From assembly GCF_003114835.2 (NCBI RefSeq), contig NZ_AP025028.1, positions 1,888,001-1,952,000 on the forward strand: 64,000 nucleotides of DNA, given 5' to 3'. The stretch comes from Leptospira kobayashii (lineage in GTDB: Bacteria; Spirochaetota; Leptospiria; Leptospirales; Leptospiraceae). The position numbers and the translations under genes were made by a program. Each line of letters starts with the position of its first letter. Position 1 is the stretch's first letter. Of this stretch, positions 34,368 to 43,200 are shown piece by piece. A model generated the notes under the pieces. It made no database searches. It was given only the letters and a program-made list of their open reading frames with translations, and was not told the origin of the DNA.

Positions 34368-35813
34368 CTAGAAGTCCTTTGTCAAGGAGTTCGGAATCCA
34401 TTCAAGATACGGCTCAGTGATTTGTTCGGATAAGGGAAGCCGGGTGTTCCAAAAAGGATGAGGAAAGGCATTTGTGATCCAAAAATAGGGGGTTTTTTTT
34501 TGGCTAACGGGATAGGATTTGATTTTACCTTCACTCCAGAATTGGAGGGGATTTTGGGTTTTGTAATTAGTGAGAATTTTTCTGTTTTTTGAAACTTCCT
34601 TCAATTGTCCGACTAAAATCTTTTTTTCCTCTCTTAGAGTAAAACCGTAATCCGACAAAATCAAACAGGAAAGAAAAGAGAGCAAAAGTATCACGGAAAG
34701 GCTTATCTGTTTTATATAAACCGTAAAAAACGAATAAGCCCTCCATCGGGAAAAACATAAAAGAGTAGTTAGGATAATTAATGTTATTGTAAAAGGTAGG
34801 AAGTATCGAATCGGGTAAGGGTGTTCGTAAACAAACCTGGCAATGATTCCCGTGGCAAGTAAGGAAAGAATTCCTTGCGAAATGAAAAATATACTTTCTC
34901 TCCGGAATCGATTTTTGTTTTTTACGATGAAAAAATAAAATATTAAAATACAAAAGGGGAGTATGAAAAAGATACTTGCTCGGTAAAAGAATAACTTAAA
35001 AAAATCAAAATAATAATTTCCAAATAAAAACAGAATCCTTCCTACGGACAACCCGTCTATCTTTCTAAGTAAAATGGAGAAGGAAGATTCCACAGGAAAA
35101 AAATTTCCTTTCGGGAAAGAAAAAAGAATCCATTCTCCCGTAAGGACGACTAAAACAAAAAACAGGATAGTGTAGATCTTTGTTTCTTTTCTTTTTGTAA
35201 ATAGATTGCCTGCAAGAAAAGGAAGTATTGCAAAAACAAGAATCAACCTGTCGGAACCGTATGTAAAACCGAGAAAGATCCAAACGAAAACCAATTTAAT
35301 CCATGTGTTACTTTTTTTTAATAGGTCCGCGCCGAGGTTTCGGGGAAATACCTGAAAGAGAATATAAAAAGAAAGCATAAATCCCGTTATATGGTGTCCA
35401 TTGGTGTAAATCAGTCCCCAAGGATTTTGTTTGTTCGGATAAATGAAACCTACGAACGAGGAAGATACCGAAAAGAACAGAACAAAGGCAAGTATACTTA
35501 AGACCGATTTTTTCTTTCCCATTCTTTTGCGAAAAAAAACGTAAAGAATGAAAAGATAAACCGGAAATAAAATCGCTCCGTAGAGACTCGGAATGTATTC
35601 TTCCGGAAAGATAAGACTCAGTCCGTATACGATTGCACCGTCGGGAAAAAAATATGAAGAAGGAGGAAGATACCACCCTAATGGTATGGAGCTAAGAATA
35701 TCCCGAACAAATAAGGGAAGATACAGATTGTCCGCATGATATACATAGGAAAAATAGAAAGACTCGCAGGCCAGAAAGGAAAATATAAATCCGATAAATA
35801 ATAAAATCCCCAT
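34368..35813 (-). CDS. Polytopic membrane protein, GT-C-like
   Basis: 481 residues, very rich in Phe/Leu/Ile, with roughly 10-12 transmembrane helices and a C-terminal soluble tail of about 90 residues. The N-terminal loop YVYHADNLYLPLFVRDI, with an Asp after the first helix, and the FFPDG motif resemble the first periplasmic loop of GT-C glycosyltransferases (GT39/ArnT-like). No family is firmly recognised. If correct it would transfer a sugar from a polyprenyl carrier at the periplasmic face. It ends 18 bases before leuA on the same strand. Confidence 0.55.
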   Translation of the reverse strand: MGILLFIGFIFSFLACESFYFSYVYHADNLYLPLFVRDILSSIPLGWYLPPSSYFFPDGAIVYGLSLIFPEEYIPSLYGAILFPVYLFILYVFFRKRMGKKKSVLSILAFVLFFSVSSSFVGFIYPNKQNPWGLIYTNGHHITGFMLSFYILFQVFPRNLGADLLKKSNTWIKLVFVWIFLGFTYGSDRLILVFAILPFLAGNLFTKRKETKIYTILFFVLVVLTGEWILFSFPKGNFFPVESSFSILLRKIDGLSVGRILFLFGNYYFDFFKLFFYRASIFFILPFCILIFYFFIVKNKNRFRRESIFFISQGILSLLATGIIARFVYEHPYPIRYFLPFTITLIILTTLLCFSRWRAYSFFTVYIKQISLSVILLLSFLSCLILSDYGFTLREEKKILVGQLKEVSKNRKILTNYKTQNPLQFWSEGKIKSYPVSQKKTPYFWITNAFPHPFWNTRLPLSEQITEPYLEWIPNSLTKDF

Positions 35814-35867
35814 CTACGAGAATACTATCCGTCTTCCCGTGTTTTCGGAAAAGAATTAAACTTTTTT

Positions 35868-37589
35868 CTAATCCGTGATGAAATGTGCTGAAATGGATTT
35901 TAAACTGGCACTCATGGATGATAATTTCCGGGCGAAAGTTTGGATGTCCTTTGCAGTATTGTGAATGGTTTCGGAACCTTCCATCAGATCACCGATGGAT
36001 TTTGTTACGGTATTCAAACTGGTTTTTTGTTCCTGGGATACAAGTTGTACGTCTTTCGCAAATTCAGATAGGGATTTAATATTTTTCGTATTTTCCAAGG
36101 AATCTTTTTTCTGTTCTTCGATGTCAGTTTCAATCGTATGAAAACTGAGATTCAAATCCTGTAGATTTTCGATCACGGTCCGGAAAGTATCTCTAACTTT
36201 GATTACATTGTCTCTTCCCGAAAAAATATCCTTATTTGTGATTGAGATAAGCGAGGTCACTTCCTTTACACTGCTCATCGTTTTGTCGGCAAGTTTGGAT
36301 ATTTCCATCGCTACCACGGCAAAACCCCTTCCTGCATCTCCTGCCCTTGCAGATTCAATGGAAGCGTTGAGAGAAAGAAGGTTGGTTTGATCGGATACGG
36401 AAGTGATGAGTTCGATTACGTCTTTGATTTTTTCCGCGCTCTTACTTACCATTTCCATGGAATTAGTTGCATTCTGAATGTAATCCTCAGCTTGTTTTGC
36501 TTTTTCCAAAGACGAGTTTGTGGATTGGCAGAAGCGGTGGACCGAGTCGTAAACTTTGGAACTGAGTTTGTCCAGATTTTCCATATGGATGTTGACTTTG
36601 AAGATATTTTCCGCAATCGTTTCCACTCTATTACTGATGTTTTCGATGGAATCCACCATTTCGGAAAGTCCGGTTGCCGCCTGATTCAGGTTATTTGCCT
36701 GACTGGAAGCGATTTTGATAAACTCGACTGATTCCGATTCAAATTCTCCCGAAATATGATTCATTGCACTCACGCTTGATGACATTTCCATAATGATGTC
36801 CCGAATGTTCTTTTGCATATGCGAAATCAGGTTTAGGATCTCACCTAACTCGTCCTGATTTCCCTCGGGAATCCGATTGTTTAGCTTGCCCGAAGCGATG
36901 GAACTTGCGGAACTTAAGACCGTAAATACCGGTTCCGATATGGAATTGATAATGAATTTGGAACTGAAAAAACTAATAACGATCAAAACCAAAGAGGAAA
37001 TCACCAAAGCATAGATCACTTTCAAATTGAAGTTTACTGTATCGGAAGTGATTTTCTCAGCTTCTTTCTTTTCTATGGAAATGAATTCGGAGATTTGGAT
37101 CTTTAAATCGTTTGCGATGGGGGAGATTCCTCGTACAAAAATAATTCTTTTTTGTTCTCTCATTTCAACGCCGAACGTTGAAAATTGTTCGTTCAGTTGT
37201 TTGAATTGGTCAAAGGAAGAATTGAGTTTGGCAAATAACTCCAGATCGGATTTTGATTCGTCGGTCGATTTCAAAGATTCCAGTCCTTTCGAAATGGACT
37301 CAAGGGATTTTTTAATTTTCGAATTTTCTTCTTCGTTTACAACTATATCGTCTGTAGCTATTAATCGACTGGCACTGAGTTCGATGGATTGAATGGTTTG
37401 GGAGATATTTTCCAGTTTACTTAATTTTTGGAGTTTGTTTTCCACTATGAGCTTCAATGCGCTGGACGAAAGCAGATTGCTCCAAACACCCATAAATGAA
37501 CATAAGATCAATGATATGGAAAGAAATCCAAAACCTAATACAAGTTTTGTTTTGATCTTCGTGTTGGCTAAGAATGAGATTGCTTTCAA
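35868..37589 (-). CDS. Methyl-accepting chemotaxis protein
   Basis: 573 residues: a short cytoplasmic N-terminus, TM1 (about 15-36), a periplasmic helical bundle (about 37-190), TM2 (about 191-212), HAMP (about 213-265, ISEPVFTVLSSASSIASGKLNNRIPEGNQDELGEI) and a signalling domain. Its hairpin tip is LITSVSDQTNLLSLNASIESARAGDAGRGFAVVAMEISKLAD, a slightly divergent MCP core (canonical xxIAxQTNLLALNAAIEAARAGExGRGFAVVA). The start is TTG at 37589, five bases after the cytochrome c gene stop, with no strong ribosome-binding site. The signal sensed is unknown; the operon suggests a redox or periplasmic electron-transfer cue. Confidence 0.9.
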   Translation of the reverse strand: MKAISFLANTKIKTKLVLGFGFLSISLILCSFMGVWSNLLSSSALKLIVENKLQKLSKLENISQTIQSIELSASRLIATDDIVVNEEENSKIKKSLESISKGLESLKSTDESKSDLELFAKLNSSFDQFKQLNEQFSTFGVEMREQKRIIFVRGISPIANDLKIQISEFISIEKKEAEKITSDTVNFNLKVIYALVISSLVLIVISFFSSKFIINSISEPVFTVLSSASSIASGKLNNRIPEGNQDELGEILNLISHMQKNIRDIIMEMSSSVSAMNHISGEFESESVEFIKIASSQANNLNQAATGLSEMVDSIENISNRVETIAENIFKVNIHMENLDKLSSKVYDSVHRFCQSTNSSLEKAKQAEDYIQNATNSMEMVSKSAEKIKDVIELITSVSDQTNLLSLNASIESARAGDAGRGFAVVAMEISKLADKTMSSVKEVTSLISITNKDIFSGRDNVIKVRDTFRTVIENLQDLNLSFHTIETDIEEQKKDSLENTKNIKSLSEFAKDVQLVSQEQKTSLNTVTKSIGDLMEGSETIHNTAKDIQTFARKLSSMSASLKSISAHFITD

Positions 37590-37594
37590 TGATA

Positions 37595-37969
37595 TTACTG
37601 TTTTTTCAATGTATTGATATAACGAATAAGGCTTTTTAAATCGGAATGGGAAAATTCCTGTCCCCAGGGAGGCATAAAGGAAGATCTTCCTACTGCTTGT
37701 CCTCCCTTCGTGATAATTTGGTATTTTTCTTCGTCAGTTAATTTGCTGATTTGCAAATTGGCAGGTTTTACATTCTTACCGTTTGCCAATTTGCCGTTTC
37801 CTAAACCTTCCGATCCATGACAAAGTATGCAATATTTTTCAAAGATTTCTTTTCCCTTTGTGAGTTCTAAGTCCTCGACCGAATTGCAACTTTGCATTAC
37901 TGACGAGGCAGATACCAAAAAGATAACAGATAAAAACCGAAATCCTTTTTCTTTTTGCCTTTCTATCAT
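37595..37969 (-). CDS. Lipoprotein cytochrome c
   Basis: 124 residues. A signal segment ends in the lipobox-like SSVMQSC (Cys28). A single c-type haem site CILCH lies at about residues 47-51 in GKEIFEKYCILCHGSEGLGNGKL, and the distal Met is in SSFMPPWGQEFS (about 96-98), giving a class-I mono-haem fold. The terminal LIRYINTLKKQ helix is typical. The ATG overlaps the upstream cupredoxin stop by four bases. It is probably the electron donor to the peroxidase or to a terminal oxidase. Confidence 0.89.
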   Translation of the reverse strand: MIERQKEKGFRFLSVIFLVSASSVMQSCNSVEDLELTKGKEIFEKYCILCHGSEGLGNGKLANGKNVKPANLQISKLTDEEKYQIITKGGQAVGRSSFMPPWGQEFSHSDLKSLIRYINTLKKQ

Positions 37970-38310
37970 TTAACAATGATTTCCATCTTCATTTCGGGAT
38001 GGATCGCACATTGAACCGTAATCGTCCCGGGTTTATCAAAGACGACTTTTTTGGTTTCCCCTTTCTTATACGAACCCAAGTCGAAGATCTTTGCGGGAGA
38101 AAGAGAATATACATTATGAAAGAAATCATCTTCGTTCGGAAAACTAACGGTATCTCCTACATGAATGGATAATGTTTTTTCCGTGAAGGATTTGTTTTTT
38201 TGCGCCACTGAAAATTCTTTCACTGCATAGAGCCCGGAACATACTAGCATGCCTGTTAGAATAGCAATGATTGTTTTGTTGCGCAATGGATGTATTGAGA
38301 TTGATTTCAT
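37966..38310 (-). CDS. Cupredoxin (type I copper protein)
   Basis: 114 residues with an N-terminal signal segment (TIIAILTGMLVCSGLYA, about 13-29). The rest is a plastocyanin-like fold: KTLSIHVGDTVSFPNEDDFFHNVYS with His ligand at about residue 64, GTITVQCAIHPEMKMEIIV with the Cys, His and Met ligands near 101-107. The C-x2-H-x2-M spacing (CAIHPEM) is a compact type I site. AAGGA precedes the ATG. It is likely a periplasmic copper electron carrier between peroxidase and cytochrome c; overlaps the cytochrome gene by four bases. Confidence 0.87.
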   Translation of the reverse strand: MKSISIHPLRNKTIIAILTGMLVCSGLYAVKEFSVAQKNKSFTEKTLSIHVGDTVSFPNEDDFFHNVYSLSPAKIFDLGSYKKGETKKVVFDKPGTITVQCAIHPEMKMEIIVK

Positions 38311-38356
38311 ATTCTGATTCCTTATTATTTTTACTTTAAAGACAAACTTAAGCTTA

Positions 38357-39370
38357 TCATTGAGGCAACCTAGGTACCAAAATGGTAATTGGATCGCCCG
38401 TAAGGGTTTTCATAAAGGCAACCAGATCTTTTTTTTCTTCTTCGGATAATCCGAGAGGAGAAATATTCGGACTTAAGTTTTCTTTATTGTCTCCGCCCCG
38501 GTCGTAATGTTCGACGACTTCTTCCAAACTATTGTACATCCCGTTATGCATATACGGTCCGGAAAGTGTAATATCTCTCAAAGTGGGCGTTTTAAATGCA
38601 CCTTTTAATATTTTAATCGGCAGATGCTCGAACCTCCCCACATCCACCACTCCTTCTTCTTCTTTCAAACCTATGTTATGAAATCCGTTATCACTGAAGT
38701 TGAATCCCTGATGACATAGTATACATTTTGCTTTGCTATTGAACAAATCGAAACCTCTTTTGGCCGAGTCGTTCACTGCCGTTGCATCGCCTGACCTCCA
38801 TTTGTCGAAAGGAGAGTTCTTGGAGACGACGGTTCTTTCGAAGCTTGCAATCGCATTTGCAATCGTATCAAAGGTCAAACCTTCTTTTGGAAATGTTTTA
38901 TCAAACAAATCAACATAGGCGGGAATCTTTTTTAATTCTTTTACAAGCTCCTCGGGATTTTGATTCATTTCTCCCGGAGATTGAATCGGTCCTTTGGCTT
39001 GTTCTTCCAAAGAAGGAGCGCGTCCGTCCCAAAATTGCAGAGCACCGAAACCGGCGTTGATGATTGTAGGAGAGTTGCGGCCTAATTTCTGCATTCCATG
39101 ACCGAGCCCTTTGGGTAAACCATCGGACCATCCTAGGCTCGGATTGTGGCATGTGGCGCAACTGATCCAATTGGAGCCGGAAAGTCTAGGATCGAAGAAC
39201 AACATTTTTCCTAGAGCGATCTTTTCGGGAGTGATCGGGTTGGTAGTAGGGCTAGTCACTTCGCTTGGAGTGACCAAGTTGTCTTGATTTGACTTGAACC
39301 CTTTGCATTGAATGAGAAAGAAACTCAAAATGATAACGGAAAAAAACTGAATCTTGTCAATAATTTGCAC
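38357..39370 (-). CDS. Dihaem cytochrome c peroxidase (MauG/CcpA family)
   Basis: 337 residues beginning with a lipobox-like segment (SVIILSFFLIQC, Cys22), so a lipoprotein. The two c-haem sites are CATCH (71-75) and CILCH (216-220). Family blocks include KIALGKMLFFDPRLSGSNWISC, NSPTIINAGF, FWDGRAPSLEEQAKGPI, PTLRDITLSGPYMHNGMYNSLEEVVEHYDRGG and SPLGLSEEEKKDLVAFMKTL. It reduces hydrogen peroxide in the periplasm, or acts on another substrate as MauG does. The start is GTG at 39370 with GGGGG upstream. First gene of a four-gene operon: peroxidase, cupredoxin, cytochrome c, chemoreceptor. Confidence 0.92.
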   Translation of the reverse strand: MQIIDKIQFFSVIILSFFLIQCKGFKSNQDNLVTPSEVTSPTTNPITPEKIALGKMLFFDPRLSGSNWISCATCHNPSLGWSDGLPKGLGHGMQKLGRNSPTIINAGFGALQFWDGRAPSLEEQAKGPIQSPGEMNQNPEELVKELKKIPAYVDLFDKTFPKEGLTFDTIANAIASFERTVVSKNSPFDKWRSGDATAVNDSAKRGFDLFNSKAKCILCHQGFNFSDNGFHNIGLKEEEGVVDVGRFEHLPIKILKGAFKTPTLRDITLSGPYMHNGMYNSLEEVVEHYDRGGDNKENLSPNISPLGLSEEEKKDLVAFMKTLTGDPITILVPRLPQ

Positions 39371-39573
39371 TACTACCCCCGAAAGAATCAGTCACTACTA
39401 TCATATTTTTACAAGGATTCAACTAAAAAATCAAGATGCTTGGCAAGAATTTGCAATATCTTGACTAAAGAGATTCCGCCGAAATAGCTCATATAAATTT
39501 GCAGAGGTCGACGATTTTGGTTTCATTTTCACTGGATGAGTTTTTTAGTATGTAAACAGTAAGCAGTATTTTT

Positions 39574-39930
39574 ATGATCCGTTTTTATTCCGTAAATTTG
39601 TTCGGAGGAGAAGACACTAGAGTCTCCTCTTCTTTTTACAAGCGTTTGTTTGGTTGGGATTCGATTGTAGAATCGGAAGGACACTCTGAATTATGTACGA
39701 AGGAAGGAGTCAAAATCGTATTTTCCAGAAGGAAACCGGGGTGCAATGTGGATCCTGGTACGATCACTTTGGAAGTGGAGGAAGATTCTGAACTTTCTTT
39801 GGATGAGTTTAAAGAAGAAAAATATGAAACCTGGGCATTGCCCGCGATAAATCAAAGTTATACGGCCTATCTTGATCCATGGGGGAACAGGATTTGGATT
39901 TATCGAAAATCGAATTCCAAAATTTCATAA
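39574..39930 (+). CDS. Glyoxalase/VOC-fold protein
   Basis: 118 residues resembling a vicinal-oxygen-chelate domain: VNLFGGEDTRVSSSFYKRLFGWDSIVESEGHSELCTKEGVKIVFSRR followed by TITLEVEEDSEL and the end YTAYLDPWGNRIWIYRK, which is the usual DPDGNxIExxQ strand. The Glu metal ligand is replaced by Ile-Trp at the end, so enzymatic metal binding is doubtful. No strong ribosome-binding site. It stands alone, convergent with the GDPD gene. Substrate unknown. Confidence 0.68.
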   Translation: MIRFYSVNLFGGEDTRVSSSFYKRLFGWDSIVESEGHSELCTKEGVKIVFSRRKPGCNVDPGTITLEVEEDSELSLDEFKEEKYETWALPAINQSYTAYLDPWGNRIWIYRKSNSKIS

Positions 39931-39945
39931 ATTAGAAAAAGTTTT

Positions 39946-40719
39946 TTAATTTTTTCGGGATTCTAAAAATACCTTCAAAAGATCCGGACGGTCTGTAATG
40001 ATTCCTGATACACCCGCATCGATCAAACGTATCCAATCCTTTTCTTCATTCACAGTATATGGAATTACTATCAGATCCTTTTTCGATAGATTTGCTACCC
40101 ATTCCACGTTAACGGAACTATGGTGAGGTAAAATCAGATCAGGTTCGGAAAGTTCCCAAAGGGATTCGTCCCATTCTTTGTCCAGAAGTTGTCCCCGTAA
40201 CAAACCCGGATCTTTTAATTTTACTTTCTCCAAAAGATGGGAATCGAAAGAAGAGATAAAAATTCTATTTTTGATATTTAAATTTCGAATCAAAGGAACA
40301 AGTGCCTCTGCAAGACGAATTCTTTCTTCTTCCAATCCTTCGGATTTCACTTCAATATCAAAGACTGTATCATTCGGCATATTTTCGATTAATTCTTGTA
40401 ATGTGGAGATCCGTTCTCCTGCAAATTCTTTGGAAAAAAAAGAACCTGCATCGTATTTTTGAATTTCTGCCAAACTCAAATTCGATACTTTTCCCTTTCC
40501 GTTGGTTGTACGGTCTATCGTTTCGTCGTGGATGACCACAAGTTCCCCGGAGCCGCATAACATAGTGTCGAGTTCGAAGTATTTTGTGAAAGGATAAGAC
40601 TTTCTAAAGGAGACGAATGTGTTTTCCGGAAAAAGCCCTCGGGCGCCTCTGTGCCCCATATTGGCAATTCCGGTACGGAGTAGTTCTTTCAGTTCCTTTT
40701 TTCTGGGTATATGTTTCAT
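39946..40719 (-). CDS. Glycerophosphodiester phosphodiesterase
   Basis: 257 residues of the GDPD family (PF03009). The catalytic N-terminal block reads MGHRGARGLFPENTFVSFRKS, then ELDTMLCGSGELVVIHDETIDRTTNGKG carries the metal-binding Glu/Asp and second catalytic His. Further on, DIEVKSEG and the terminal SGIITDRPDLLKVFL match. No signal peptide, so it is probably cytoplasmic (UgpQ-like), hydrolysing deacylated phospholipids to glycerol-3-phosphate. Co-directional with the queuosine-precursor transporter, 12 bases upstream. Confidence 0.92.
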   Translation of the reverse strand: MKHIPRKKELKELLRTGIANMGHRGARGLFPENTFVSFRKSYPFTKYFELDTMLCGSGELVVIHDETIDRTTNGKGKVSNLSLAEIQKYDAGSFFSKEFAGERISTLQELIENMPNDTVFDIEVKSEGLEEERIRLAEALVPLIRNLNIKNRIFISSFDSHLLEKVKLKDPGLLRGQLLDKEWDESLWELSEPDLILPHHSSVNVEWVANLSKKDLIVIPYTVNEEKDWIRLIDAGVSGIITDRPDLLKVFLESRKN

Positions 40720-40731
40720 CGTGTATACCGT

Positions 40732-41442
40732 TTAGGCAGGTTGAATCGTATTTTCCTTTCCGGTTTCTTCCATGGCTGCACTGGTTAGTTCTTTTTTCAG
40801 GTTTTCTCCCAAATAACGGTCAATGTACATATGAACCAGGTAAAGCAAAGGAGTGATCAGAATGGCAACACCTAACTTGTATAAGAAGTTTGTGTTGGAA
40901 ATGGAAACCAGTTTTGAAACCGCATGGTATTTTCCGAGTGCGATAAAGATAACAACATAAGAATCGATCAATTGTGATAAAATTGTGGAACCTGTGGCAC
41001 GAAGCCAGATATGTTTGCCTTTGGTTTTTTTGCGTAAAAAATGAAATACCTGTATATCAATAAATTGACCGATCAGGTAAGCCACAACCGAACCGATGAT
41101 GACTAGTCCCGAATTGGCAAAGACGGTATTGAATGCAGAATCACTGATGGGAGAGTCCGGGTTTGCGGGAATTTGCATGTCCACAACGATTAAAACATAA
41201 GCCAAACTGATCATCACCATACCTATGATGGTAGTCGTTCTTACTACTTTTCTTCCGAAGTATTCATTTAATAAATCGGTAATGATAAACGTAACGGGAA
41301 AAGGAATCACACCCATCGTCATAGTGAATCCGAATGCGGTAAATAATTTACTTCCTGTTAATTCCGCCATAAGTAGGAAGGTAAGAAAAAGACTTAATAA
41401 TAACACATACAGTACAACCGGTTTATTGCTTAAATAGGGCAT
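40732..41442 (-). CDS. yhhQ: Queuosine precursor transporter (YhhQ family)
   Basis: 236 residues of the QPTR/YhhQ family (DUF165): about six transmembrane helices, with the ITDLLNEYFGRKVVRTTTIIGM segment, GSVVAYLIGQFIDIQVFHFLRKKTKGKHIWLRATGSTILSQLIDSYVVIFIAL near residues 118-172 being very characteristic. It imports preQ0 or preQ1 for tRNA queuosine. The last 25 residues are a short charged tail. AGGA lies eight bases before the ATG. I searched the leader for a preQ1 riboswitch and saw none. The GDPD gene follows after 12 bases. Confidence 0.92.
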   Translation of the reverse strand: MPYLSNKPVVLYVLLLSLFLTFLLMAELTGSKLFTAFGFTMTMGVIPFPVTFIITDLLNEYFGRKVVRTTTIIGMVMISLAYVLIVVDMQIPANPDSPISDSAFNTVFANSGLVIIGSVVAYLIGQFIDIQVFHFLRKKTKGKHIWLRATGSTILSQLIDSYVVIFIALGKYHAVSKLVSISNTNFLYKLGVAILITPLLYLVHMYIDRYLGENLKKELTSAAMEETGKENTIQPA

Positions 41443-41597
41443 AGAACATTTCCTGAAATTCCAGTGATAAATAAATTTACGCTAGAAGGGCGGGACTCCT
41501 TACAAAATATGGATACAATCAACGATTGAACCACCAATCAGATTTTATACTCTACTCTTTTTTTTAAACACACGATACAATAAGTAAGAATAAATCC

Positions 41598-43196
41598 ATG
41601 TCCGAAATGCAATCAGAACCAACGTCCGAACCAAAACGAAAATCGACCTCTTTTTCCCCGAAAGCGAAATATACATTTTTATTTGCCTCTTGGGTATTTT
41701 TATCCGCGTTCTCCTTTTACTTGGGAATGAACCTGATGGCAAAGGAAGGGGGAATTTCCCTTTCTTTAAAAAACCAATCTCCCTTTGGAAAATCCGAAGA
41801 AGTTGCACAAAACTCCGTTGAAACCTCATCCGAGGGAAATGAGTCTTCCGAATCCAATTCTACGGAAATAAAGGAAGAAAAACCGACTTCCGTTTTGGAA
41901 GAAATTACAAAGGAAGAAGTTCCTCCCGATTTCTCCATAGATGAAAATGTATCTTTTCGTGCATCCGCCTGGTCGACCGATTGGAGCGCAATGCGGAAGA
42001 CGGTTCATCTTTATAATGAAATCCATCCGTTTATCTATACGATGCGTGGCGGACTTTCCAATAACGGTGAATTGATTTCTTCCTGGTCACAGACTGCCAG
42101 AAAAGAAAGAGTCGCAGAACTACGCCAACTCAATCCGAAAGTAAAAATCATTCCTACTATTTTCCGTTGGGAAAACCCGAAAGAAAAGATCCAGGAAAAT
42201 ATCGGAATGGGCGGAAGAACAGATATTCGTGACAAACACATTCAGATCATCGTGAATGAGATTGAAACTTACGGTTACGATGGAATCGATATTGATTACG
42301 AAGGAATGAGCTGCGATAAAAAGGAAAAGTTCGAAGATTTTTTCGTACTACTTGCACGCGAAGTTCATAAAAAAGGAAAACTTCTTTCCGTTGCGGTTCA
42401 CCCGAAAACTCCTTCCGATAAGAAAAAAGATCTCAATTGCAAGGGACTCTCCAAGCCGATTCAATTGGACTTCCGTGAAAATTGGAGAGGACCGACAACT
42501 CATGATTATGCGTTCCTTGCCAAACATGCGGATCGTGTCAAAATCATGGCTTATGAACTACATCCCAGAAAATACCACAACCCCGGCCCCGGACCGCAAG
42601 CTCCGAATGTTTGGTTGAAAGACATCATCACTTACGCTAAAAAAAGAGTTCCTACATCCAAACTTTATATGGCGATTCCTACTTACGGATATGATTGGGC
42701 ATTGAATTGCAAATCTTCCGCCAAAGCAATTTACCATTCGGATGCTCAGAGAATCCGAAGCGGAGCTCATAAAAAACACCAACCGACGGATATCAATCAG
42801 ATTCTTACATCCGAAAACAAAATGGGGTCTTGGCGCAACTTATCGAAGTTTGCCGACATTCACAAAAACCGCGCTTACGAAGATCCTTCTCTCTGGTATA
42901 CTAGCGGTGGATGCGATCGTGTTGCTTTTTATATGAACAGAAAAGCGTTCGAAGAAAAAATGACCTTGCTCCGCAAATATGATCTGGGAGGATTTTCTTT
43001 CTGGCAATTGGTAACGGACAATGATCCTGAAATCAACGAATACCTGAGCTTACTTGTTCAAGGCAAACTTCCCGCCGTGGAGAAAATATCTGACAAAGAA
43101 TTGGATGATTCTTCCAAAAAAGTCGTTGCGGAAGAAAAACAAATCAAACTAACAAAGATTAAAGAAAAAACGATTAAAAAAACAGCCGTGAATTAA
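41598..43196 (+). CDS. Membrane-anchored GH18-fold glycosyl hydrolase
   Basis: 532 residues: a cytoplasmic N-terminus of about 28, one membrane helix (about 29-50, FLFASWVFLSAFSFYLGMNLMA), a Ser/Glu-rich linker (about 55-115) and a GH18 TIM barrel (about 117-495). The catalytic DxxDxDxE motif is DGIDIDYE (about 228-235) with the Glu acid present. Other blocks: AVHPKTP, VKIMAYELHPRKYHNPGPGPQAP and GGFSFWQLVTDNDPEI. It resembles YaaH/SagB-type peptidoglycan hydrolases as much as chitinases. The tail is Lys-rich. Followed after four bases by the Sua5 gene. Confidence 0.88.
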   Translation: MSEMQSEPTSEPKRKSTSFSPKAKYTFLFASWVFLSAFSFYLGMNLMAKEGGISLSLKNQSPFGKSEEVAQNSVETSSEGNESSESNSTEIKEEKPTSVLEEITKEEVPPDFSIDENVSFRASAWSTDWSAMRKTVHLYNEIHPFIYTMRGGLSNNGELISSWSQTARKERVAELRQLNPKVKIIPTIFRWENPKEKIQENIGMGGRTDIRDKHIQIIVNEIETYGYDGIDIDYEGMSCDKKEKFEDFFVLLAREVHKKGKLLSVAVHPKTPSDKKKDLNCKGLSKPIQLDFRENWRGPTTHDYAFLAKHADRVKIMAYELHPRKYHNPGPGPQAPNVWLKDIITYAKKRVPTSKLYMAIPTYGYDWALNCKSSAKAIYHSDAQRIRSGAHKKHQPTDINQILTSENKMGSWRNLSKFADIHKNRAYEDPSLWYTSGGCDRVAFYMNRKAFEEKMTLLRKYDLGGFSFWQLVTDNDPEINEYLSLLVQGKLPAVEKISDKELDDSSKKVVAEEKQIKLTKIKEKTIKKTAVN

Positions 43197-43200
43197 ATTC

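Noticed and set aside
39931..39945. Terminator between VOC gene and GDPD gene
   Set aside because: The sequence is merely A/T-rich with no stable stem I could define.
41443..41597. Possible preQ1 riboswitch before the queuosine-precursor transporter
   Set aside because: The leader has an ordinary AGGA site, but I found no preQ1-type stem, A-rich tail or conserved loop sequence.
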